NCBI GenBank assembly: GCA_000806115.1
Contig: JWKQ01000002.1
Coordinates: forward strand, 178,497 to 242,496
DNA length: 64,000 bases
Direction: 5' to 3'
Source of the DNA: an archaeon GW2011_AR5
GTDB taxonomy: Archaea > Aenigmatarchaeota > Aenigmatarchaeia > GW2011-AR5
Shown here: in pieces, positions 57,885 to 64,000 of the stretch
Position numbering within the stretch: position 1 is the stretch's first letter
Layout of the letters: every line of letters starts with the position of its first letter
Translations under genes and position numbers: made by a program
The notes under the pieces: model-generated
Seen by the model: only the letters and a program-made list of their open reading frames with translations
The model's database searches: none
What the model was told of the DNA's origin: nothing

Positions 57885-58337
57885 ATGTTTTTCTCAAAGG
57901 ACAGGAAGGAGCTCCGGGACATAAAGGAGATTATGGACCAGGACGAGGAGATGCCGGTTCCCGTTGCGCCCCAGATGCCGCCTTCTGTGCAACTAAGGGA
58001 AAAGGAGAGCGCGGCGCCGCTTTTCGTAAAAGTGGACAAGTACCGCGACATTATTTCCAGCATTCACGAGATGAAGCTTTACGTTTCCAGCACCAAGCAG
58101 GTTTTCTCCGTTTTGCAGGAGATAGAATCCCTCCGCAGCGAAACCCTGAACGTGCTCCGCACCACCATGCAGCGCCTTGAGAGGAGCGTCATAGAAATGG
58201 ACGCCGAGCTGCTGCGCCCGCAGGGCGTCACGATGACCGAGGAGAAAAGCTCGGAGGTAACGCATATCGAGTCGTCCCTGACGGATCTCCAGAAGCAGCT
58301 CCTTGATTTGAAACGCGAACTGCAGGGCATGAAATAA
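57885..58337 (+). CDS. Coiled-coil protein
   Basis: The 150 aa from MFFSKDRKEL (start 57885). An acidic N-terminus, proline-rich linker (EEMPVPVAPQMPPSV), then helices (RDIISSIHEMKLYVSSTKQV; ETLNVLRTTMQRLERSVIEM; SSLTDLQKQLLDLKRELQGM). Similar in style to the pilus-locus coiled coil at 19353. Role unknown. Confidence 0.65.
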   Translation: MFFSKDRKELRDIKEIMDQDEEMPVPVAPQMPPSVQLREKESAAPLFVKVDKYRDIISSIHEMKLYVSSTKQVFSVLQEIESLRSETLNVLRTTMQRLERSVIEMDAELLRPQGVTMTEEKSSEVTHIESSLTDLQKQLLDLKRELQGMK

Positions 58338-58388
58338 GCCCACGATTTTACATATTATTAATATCTTGTTTCTCAACTAGTTACTCAC

Positions 58389-58588
58389 GCGAGGGTAGCC
58401 AAGTCTGGTCAAACCCTTTTACTCAAGGGGTCACGGAAAAAGGCGCAAGGTCGCTTGAGTTATGAAGAGCATAGCTCAATGATTACGAAACTCAAGTATA
58501 ACCAACGAAAATTATCCTTTGGTCTTTAGAGACTATTGAGATATCTTGTCGGTTAGTCCGTTCGGCGGTTCGAATCCGCCCTCTCGCA
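58389..58588 (+). tRNA. tRNA-Leu(CAA) with several introns
   Basis: Acceptor GCGAGGG/CTCTCGC and T arm GGCGG-TTCGAAT-CCGCC frame a 200-nt gene. The best anticodon arm is GTTAT-CTCAAGT-ATAAC (CAA) with ~27 intervening bases at 31/32. A BHB-like intron of 30 nt fits the D loop (exon TCTG with intron CGGA). Further extra bases occur before the anticodon stem and in the long variable arm. Three or four introns are likely; only the D-loop one is well placed. Confidence 0.8.
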
Positions 58589-58685
58589 TCGATGGAATTC
58601 GAACCTCGGTTCGCGTTCGATTGAGCGCAGCTCATCGACGGCTTGGTTTCGGTTTCCGAAACCACAGCAATCCGCCCTCTCGCAT
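58573..58685 (+). repeat. Duplicated tRNA-Leu 3' end enclosing small palindromes
   Basis: AATCCGCCCTCTCGCAT occurs at 58573-58589 (the tRNA 3' end) and again at 58669-58685. Between them are hairpins CGAACCTCGGTTCG, GAGCGCAGCTC and GGTTTCGGTTTCCGAAACC. Either copy could serve as the mature 3' end; in the second case the 96 bases between would be a T-loop intron. Confidence 0.75.
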
Positions 58686-58832
58686 ATTCTGCCCGCCGCA
58701 AGGCGGAGCCTTTTTAAGCCTTTCTATTATACTAACTTAGAAGTAGTAACATCACATCTTCCTTACGAGAGCATTACCAGGAAGATGGGATCCCGAATGC
58801 GCAAACGCATTCAAGATCATGGACGTGGTACG

Positions 58833-59903
58833 ATGGCGAATGACTTTGTATATTTCCTTGTAGGCGGGCTTGTTATCATAGGGCTTATGCTGGCTCTTTT
58901 CGGCTTTGATTTCGCTTATGCGCCTACGGGCTCAACGCTTCTTGGCGTAGGAAGCCCGATTTTTGTGGGTGAGAACATCTACGATGATGTGGAAACACTC
59001 CGCGCCAGCTTCTCTGCCGACAATTACCTGCAGACCAGCGTATACGACGTGGGTTCGCGGCGCATCAGCAGCGGGCTGCTCTTTGGAAGCGACGCGATCC
59101 AGGTGGACGTCGGACAGGCTGAAATAGTATCGGTCAGCTTTGACGTCACCAAGACGAACGGCTACGGGACGCTTATTGTAAGGCTTGACGGAAACGTGGT
59201 TTTCGAGCAGCTATTGGCAGAAGGGCACTATGATTATAATTTCGGCCCTGCAAGCAAGGTGCAGATAGAAGCAAGAAGCAGCGAGTGGCGCATATGGGCT
59301 CCGGCTATTTACGACCTGGACAACGTGAAGGTATCCGCCAACGCTTATCCGAGGGAAATCAGCACATACACATTCAGACTTAATGATGTTGAAAAGGTCG
59401 AAGAGGCGAGGATAGACATGTCGCTTTATGACAACGCAGGCATCCTGATAGTGAAGCTGAACGGCGACATTGTTTACAACGGCGCCGTAAGCCCGAGACA
59501 GACGATTTATCTTGACAAATCTGTTCTTGACGAACTGAACATAATCACATTCGACGCCGCGCCTGACTCGAAATTCAGCGGACTCGCCACTCTTGCATTC
59601 ACCAAGCGCACTTTGCAGGAGAAACAGCTCTCCGCCACAATCAACCTTTCATCCGCGGAATACGCGAGGTTCGGAAAGGGCACGCTCGCGTTCGATGTTG
59701 TTGATATCTTCAGGCCGGGCGGCTACACGATAAAGATAACGAATGGACAGCGCACGCTTCTCAGCGAGTACGTCAAGCTGGAGAAAGGCTATTTCGAGTT
59801 CGTGCTTAAGAAAGAGCACCTCCAGCCGGGTCTCAACGTGATCACGATAACCAGCATAGACAACGCCGCATTCCATGTCCAGGGGCTCACTACGCGGCTC
59901 TAG
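58833..59903 (+). CDS. Membrane-anchored beta-rich surface protein
   Basis: Start ATG 58833 (MANDFVYFLVGGLVIIGLML), 356 aa: one N-terminal membrane helix, then a long extracytoplasmic region of repeated beta units (VSFDVTKTNGYGTLIVRLDG; EARIDMSLYDNAGILIVKLN; GGYTIKITNGQRTLLSEYVK) like tandem sandwich domains. No family recognised. The short coiled-coil gene at 59937 follows. Confidence 0.7.
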   Translation: MANDFVYFLVGGLVIIGLMLALFGFDFAYAPTGSTLLGVGSPIFVGENIYDDVETLRASFSADNYLQTSVYDVGSRRISSGLLFGSDAIQVDVGQAEIVSVSFDVTKTNGYGTLIVRLDGNVVFEQLLAEGHYDYNFGPASKVQIEARSSEWRIWAPAIYDLDNVKVSANAYPREISTYTFRLNDVEKVEEARIDMSLYDNAGILIVKLNGDIVYNGAVSPRQTIYLDKSVLDELNIITFDAAPDSKFSGLATLAFTKRTLQEKQLSATINLSSAEYARFGKGTLAFDVVDIFRPGGYTIKITNGQRTLLSEYVKLEKGYFEFVLKKEHLQPGLNVITITSIDNAAFHVQGLTTRL

Positions 59904-59936
59904 AGCCTTTTTATCATATCGGCGCAAATAGTCATC

Positions 59937-60143
59937 ATGCGGACGGTTTATTCTAACATAAGGAAGCTTGAAAGGGACATAGAAAGGGTAAAGATGCTCC
60001 ATTCGCTGAAGCGCGTGACGCACGACGCGGCTAAGCAGGAAGTCAGGCGTCTGGAAGAGCAGCTAATGGGCCACGTGGCGCTGCTGTCGGCGCACGAGCA
60101 GCACATCTATTTGCTCCGCAAGGAATTTGGCAAAGAGTTCTGA
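59937..60143 (+). CDS. Small coiled-coil protein (68 aa)
   Basis: Entirely helical with heptads (IRKLERDIERVKMLHSLKRV; EVRRLEEQLMGHVALLSAHE). It is soluble and basic. 33 bases downstream of the surface protein, same strand. Not recognised. Confidence 0.55.
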   Translation: MRTVYSNIRKLERDIERVKMLHSLKRVTHDAAKQEVRRLEEQLMGHVALLSAHEQHIYLLRKEFGKEF

Positions 60144-60244
60144 AGCAACAGGCATTATATTGCAGCGCATGTATATCTGCTACTCTAAAGTGGTAAAAAG
60201 CTTTAAGAAGTTATCGTTATATAGTTACTGAAGAGTGATTACAA

Positions 60245-61366
60245 ATGTCGGTAACTGGACGTGACAGACAAAAACTTGGGACGCTAATTAGAGGTTCAGC
60301 AGACCTAGGACGGGATTATAAAATGACAGAGGAAGACAGAAGGCTCCCTGAATGGCAAAAGCGGTATTTTGCAGATGGTGTTAAGGGACTTATTGGTTAT
60401 TGGGGCGAGAATGCCTCGGCTGCGTGGAAGTCTTACCGTGCCGGTCAAACTGGTTCCGGAGAAACACAAAAGCCTGAGCCGAAACCTGCCAGGAAAAGAC
60501 TGGCAAGAAGGCTTTCGAATAATGTTAGCAAGCGCCTCATCGAAGGCAGGAATAGCAGATATCTTGCAGCTAAGGCGGATTTGGCATACCGGCTCGACCC
60601 GTCTCCTGAAACTTCAGGAATGGCATCTGGTGCTCATTTGAGTGTTTACAACAGAACGCAAAGAGAAAGAGATTTGCAGAAACATCTTGTTTATGCTTCT
60701 AAGCCAGAAAGGATGACAACTTTCAGGGAAGAGATAGGAAGAGATGTTTTCACAGCAGAACCTTCTCAGGCAATGCTAGCAAGAGTTTCCAGACTTGCAG
60801 CAGTTGAAAATGGAAGTCCATTCGGACATATGTACCTTGCTGTTGCAAAAGTAAGAAAATTCAATGATGACCCGAGATTTGAAAACGATCCTAAAGAATT
60901 GGAAGGTGAAAGATTTTCTCTGTTATCGGGAGCTTGTGATGATATTGACAGGGCAGCTGAAATGGCAACCGAGGCAGAAATTCCTCAGGTTGAGTATCAT
61001 GCAGCTAATGTTAGACGGCTCTTCGGCGACTACAAGGAGCATCTTAGAGCAAAACATTTGGCTAGAGACCGAGACTATGTTATGTCCAGAGTTTTTACTG
61101 AACCCGTAGTTGATGTCTTGCAGGATGCACAGCACCTTGCAGGAAGAGACATTTTGCAGCCCGGAATATCAAACACATGCGCGGCAGTGGCAAATATACG
61201 AAAATATGTAGAAACAAGGGAAGGGGATGCGCTTAACCTTGCAAGTGAATATTTGAGAATTGCCTATGAAACCGGGAAGCCTGAAGAGATGCCATTCGTA
61301 GAAGCTCATGGGGCAAACATCAGGAGAATAATTGAAGAGGCTGAAAAATCTGGAGAACAGGTGTAA
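60245..61366 (+). CDS. Unknown helical protein (373 aa)
   Basis: Soluble and mostly helical; TTATATAG TATA-like box ~25 bases before the ATG and GAGTGATTAC ribosome site. The N-terminus is basic (KPARKRLARRLSNNVSKRLI); two similar helical blocks follow (VEYHAANVRRLFGDYKEHLR and PFVEAHGANIRRIIEEAEKS), suggesting an internal repeat. Not recognised; codon use is more A/T-rich than the housekeeping genes. Confidence 0.6.
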   Translation: MSVTGRDRQKLGTLIRGSADLGRDYKMTEEDRRLPEWQKRYFADGVKGLIGYWGENASAAWKSYRAGQTGSGETQKPEPKPARKRLARRLSNNVSKRLIEGRNSRYLAAKADLAYRLDPSPETSGMASGAHLSVYNRTQRERDLQKHLVYASKPERMTTFREEIGRDVFTAEPSQAMLARVSRLAAVENGSPFGHMYLAVAKVRKFNDDPRFENDPKELEGERFSLLSGACDDIDRAAEMATEAEIPQVEYHAANVRRLFGDYKEHLRAKHLARDRDYVMSRVFTEPVVDVLQDAQHLAGRDILQPGISNTCAAVANIRKYVETREGDALNLASEYLRIAYETGKPEEMPFVEAHGANIRRIIEEAEKSGEQV

Positions 61367-61371
61367 TTTGA

Positions 61372-61719
61372 ATGGCAAACATGAAAAGGGCAAGAAAGGC
61401 ATTGGAAGCAGAGCCTTATGTTACTAGATGGACCACTGACAGTGCCGGTAATCCGGTGCGTCATGTTTATTTCCGAGGATACACTCATGATAATGCAGCC
61501 GACAGCAATACACTTGACAGGGAATATGTCGGCAAGCTCGTATGTCCCGGAACAGTCAGGGTGCTGGGAATGCATTTCTGCTTCGGACCTACTCACGCAT
61601 ATTTGGTTGGACGCGGAAACCCGAATAACCTGACAGCCCAGGGTCCAAGGGGTCAGAGATACGCCCAGATACTGACGCCAATACTTGGCAGAGTACATGA
61701 TGAAAACACGCCGGTTTAA
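61372..61719 (+). CDS. Unknown protein (115 aa)
   Basis: It starts five bases after the 373-aa gene. Beta-rich with conserved-looking GLY/HIS turns (NPVRHVYFRGYTHDNAADSN; VRVLGMHFCFGPTHAYLVGR). Not recognised. Pairing with the upstream gene suggests a shared role. Confidence 0.5.
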   Translation: MANMKRARKALEAEPYVTRWTTDSAGNPVRHVYFRGYTHDNAADSNTLDREYVGKLVCPGTVRVLGMHFCFGPTHAYLVGRGNPNNLTAQGPRGQRYAQILTPILGRVHDENTPV

Positions 61720-61727
61720 TTTTTGTC

Positions 61728-62453
61728 TTACGCACTGATTTTCGGGGCTACGACCCTGTCGTACTCGTCTTTCCATATCCTGAAGTAATTGCAAAGATTT
61801 TGCTTAGGGCATACGAAGCATGAAGGCCTTTGATGTCCTGTGTTTATTCTGTGAGAGCGATAGTAGTACAGGAACTGCGGAACTCTTTTGCACTTGAAAT
61901 TTTTTGCTATTTGCATGAACAAGTCCCCGTCTTCGCACCACGGTATATGTTCATTAAATCCGAATTTCATGGCAACAGGTTTCTTATAGATAGTAAAATG
62001 GCGAAAACCCAGCCAAGGCAGTCGGTCCTTGTCAAAGTCAGAGCCGACATCCTCCCTTATGAAATTTTTATTTTCATCAACCATTATGTAGTCAGAATAT
62101 ACAAGAGCAAGGTCCGGTTCGCCGATGAATTCATTCATTATGCTCTCAATTGCATCTTCCCTGAGAAAGTCGTCGTCATCAAGATGTCCGATGAATTCAC
62201 CTTTCGCCAATTTCAGTAGTTTATTGCGTGATTTTGGTATGCTGTTGAACGGCGAGTCGGTTTTGAAATATTTTATTCTGTTGTCGAATTCTGATATCAG
62301 CTTGACCAAATCTTCTGTATTGTCGCCGGAGCAGTCATCCAGTATTATTAATTCCCAGTCGTTGTATGTCTGATTAATTAAGCTGTATATGGCGTCCAGA
62401 ATAAGATGACCTCTGTTCTTTGTCGGCATCATTATAGTAACTAAGGGCAACAT
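61728..62453 (-). CDS. Glycosyltransferase family 2
   Basis: The 241 aa GT-A enzyme shows LVTIMMPTKNRGHLILDAIY, WELIILDDCSGDNTEDLV, GEFIGHLDDDDFLREDAIES (DxD motif) and a C-terminal acceptor region with CFVCPKQNLCNYF, a Cys cluster. It probably glycosylates surface proteins or lipids. Divergent from the second glycosyltransferase gene. Confidence 0.9.
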   Translation of the reverse strand: MLPLVTIMMPTKNRGHLILDAIYSLINQTYNDWELIILDDCSGDNTEDLVKLISEFDNRIKYFKTDSPFNSIPKSRNKLLKLAKGEFIGHLDDDDFLREDAIESIMNEFIGEPDLALVYSDYIMVDENKNFIREDVGSDFDKDRLPWLGFRHFTIYKKPVAMKFGFNEHIPWCEDGDLFMQIAKNFKCKRVPQFLYYYRSHRINTGHQRPSCFVCPKQNLCNYFRIWKDEYDRVVAPKISA

Positions 62454-62505
62454 AGTAAATGATTTTATTGCGCGCTCCTATAATAAATTACGCAAGTGCA
62501 GGCAT

Positions 62506-63777
62506 ATGGCAAAAAATATCGCATATCTATATTCTCATGGAGGAGAAGTTTTCGACGGCAGTCAGCCTGAAGGCTTTACTATTAGGGGAAGGAATATTTT
62601 TTTCTCGATTAAATCGGCAATAGCTTCCGGAGCTGACAGGGTATTTGTAAGCGAAGCTGTTTACCCTGACAAAACCGGGCAGATAAGAGCTCTTATGGCA
62701 TCCGGCAAATTCGGGGGACTTGAGAAGCACATAGATGTGTCTGAATACCATGTAGGCAAAGGTGTTCCATTCCCAAAAAATTATCTTTTCAACAGGGGCG
62801 CCCAGCGAGCCAGGGATTTTTTTGGTTTGGTATTTTCTGACAGCGACGTTTTGTACAAGCCGGGGTTCCCCAGCCGTGCGTTAAGCGTTCTGAAGAGCTA
62901 CGAATTTGCCCAGCCGGATGCAGTGCTTTTTCTCGACCCGACATGCTCCCGTGAGCAATATAGGGCAAACTTTACCATGAAATCAGCCAATACAGACCCC
63001 AGGGGATATAAAAGCGCAATTTTGTGGCTGCCTGGTGAGATGCCCGGAATGGTGAACATCGTAAGACGCGACAAATTCCTGGAAATCGGCGGATTCTCAC
63101 AGGCAATTTCGGGCGTCAACTGGGAAGATATGGAATATCAGTACAGGTTGAAGATGCTCGGAAAACAGGTCGGATTTATACCCGATGAGCACGTCTTGCA
63201 TATGTTTCACCCGAGGGACGTGAAATTTGCAAAGAAAGAAGGCACAGGAAGCATGTACCTTGTCAACCTGAATTTCATGTGTTGGTGGGTTTCGCATCTT
63301 AGGATAGCCGGAAATTCGTTCGATCACAGAAAGTTTGAAGAGTATATGAAAATAATAAAGGCTTCCTTGGACGCCAACAGCAGTGTCGGAGCCTATGTAA
63401 ATCTTACGGGTAGCATAATTCCGCAGTTCAATCCTGATATGAGATATAGGAATTACATGTTCGGCCAGCCTGAGCCTTATACGGACTGGAACCAGCCGAA
63501 AGAAATGCAGTGCGAGGCAATATTGTGGGCGGCGGAGTTTTGGCGCGTCTCACCTGAAGAGATTCTAAGGCTTAGCAAATCGTATAACAGGGCATTTACT
63601 GTTAGTCTTGGAGATGTTCTGGAACATCAAAAGAAGCGTAGCGGCCATTCGGAAGGCGAACTGGACGACTTGTTTAATCAAGTGCTTAGTGAAGATGAAG
63701 CTGACAGGATTTTCGAGGAAGCCTTGGAAGGCGATGATAATCTCGACAAGGAATTCGAAAGAGCCATAAGAAATTAG
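62506..63777 (+). CDS. Glycosyltransferase-like protein (GT-A fold)
   Basis: The 423 aa have a GT2/GT27-like core: FSDSDVLYKPGFPSRAL (DxD), the central GGFSQAISGVNWEDMEYQYR with the ED pair used as base, and VLHMFHPRDVK. An extended C-terminal region (~residues 290-423) is acidic at the end. Role probably in envelope glycan synthesis. Confidence 0.8.
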   Translation: MAKNIAYLYSHGGEVFDGSQPEGFTIRGRNIFFSIKSAIASGADRVFVSEAVYPDKTGQIRALMASGKFGGLEKHIDVSEYHVGKGVPFPKNYLFNRGAQRARDFFGLVFSDSDVLYKPGFPSRALSVLKSYEFAQPDAVLFLDPTCSREQYRANFTMKSANTDPRGYKSAILWLPGEMPGMVNIVRRDKFLEIGGFSQAISGVNWEDMEYQYRLKMLGKQVGFIPDEHVLHMFHPRDVKFAKKEGTGSMYLVNLNFMCWWVSHLRIAGNSFDHRKFEEYMKIIKASLDANSSVGAYVNLTGSIIPQFNPDMRYRNYMFGQPEPYTDWNQPKEMQCEAILWAAEFWRVSPEEILRLSKSYNRAFTVSLGDVLEHQKKRSGHSEGELDDLFNQVLSEDEADRIFEEALEGDDNLDKEFERAIRN

Positions 63778-63865
63778 CTTTTTCTAAAATCTATTTATGG
63801 CGCAATTACGATAAGATTACCAGAGAACCAGGCACATTTAGATATTGTAATCTTGGGATGTTAAG

Positions 63866-64000
63866 ATGGTTGATAAAGCTAGATTTATTGATGTCACAAA
63901 CAGGCTAAAAACAGAGGTCGCTGATTTTGAAAAGGCGGAAGAAGCTGTAGAATACGCCAAATCGGAGTTCGTAAAGATAGGCGTATCAGAGAAGAAATCT
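63866..64000 (+). CDS. Unknown protein, partial (N-terminal 45 aa)
   Basis: The ATG at 63866 (MVDKARFIDVTNRLKTEVAD) is open to the window edge. Helical and acidic, coiled-coil-like. A hairpin AAGATTAC/GTAATCTT precedes it (63811-63853 region). Nothing more can be said. Confidence 0.5.
   Translation, partial: MVDKARFIDVTNRLKTEVADFEKAEEAVEYAKSEFVKIGVSEKKS

Noticed and set aside
58573-58685. att site of an integrated element at tRNA-Leu
   Set aside because: The direct repeats are only 96 bp apart and no integrase or mobile genes lie nearby.

Overview
The window is archaeal, most likely from a DPANN-type lineage (Micrarchaeota-like is my guess, not shown). Signature genes are a histone-fold protein, both subunits of DNA topoisomerase VI, a thermosome, archaeal aminoacyl-tRNA synthetases (Phe partial, Gly, Ile, His), aIF1A, NMD3, a Dim2-type KH protein, S17e, Nop5 with fibrillarin, MBF1, archaeal phosphoglycerate mutase, AMP phosphorylase with a ribose-1,5-bisphosphate isomerase-like protein, an NcsA/SAMP pair, and tRNA genes carrying bulge-helix-bulge (BHB) introns. 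Shine-Dalgarno sites of the GGAGG and GGTGAT types and TATA boxes close to starts fit this.

Layout. 1-12.1 kb holds information-processing genes: pheS, glyS, histone, a CBS protein, endA, a broken LAGLIDADG homing endonuclease beside intron-rich tRNA-Phe and tRNA-Asn, top6A/top6B, KH, aIF1A and NMD3. 12.2-19.8 kb is a minus-strand archaeal type IV pilus locus (pilin-like proteins, secretion ATPase, two TadC-type membrane proteins). 19.9-25.6 kb holds a NUDIX protein, the thermosome, tRNA-Ile, an HTH regulator, UMP kinase and tRNA-Val. 26-30.3 kb is a compact classical mevalonate operon (mvaD, NUDIX, MVK, PMK, type I IDI). 30.3-40.8 kb carries S17e, Nop5-fibrillarin, HAD, DHH, ileS, MBF1, tRNA-His, a small AbrB cassette and hisS. 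41-48.2 kb has a PIN-ATPase-KH protein, tRNA-Arg and an Asn/Ser/Thr-rich surface-protein operon. 48.3-55.4 kb has regulators, nucleotide salvage and glycolysis genes and the tRNA thiolation pair. 55.4-64 kb has four more tRNAs, membrane and coiled-coil proteins, unknown genes and two glycosyltransferases.

Three features stand out. (1) Nine of ten tRNA genes are interrupted, mostly at non-canonical sites. tRNA-Phe can be resolved into five exons and four BHB introns that give a perfect 74-nt tRNA, while the only endA in the window appears to lack the catalytic lysine. (2) A dispersed two-hairpin element recurs about a dozen times in both orientations. Its stem sequences change with compensation, and it keeps a one-base bulge near a GGAG(N)ACTATAA end. 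One nearly identical copy lies in frame inside the fibrillarin gene. (3) A second, palindromic element sits in frame inside fibrillarin, isoleucyl-tRNA synthetase and AMP phosphorylase, and encodes almost the same peptide (QQTDAKGVMQ-like) each time. These two elements are the best candidates for an undescribed system: small mobile palindromes tolerated inside essential RNA and protein genes.

All calls come from reading the sequence and from family knowledge; no database search was run.
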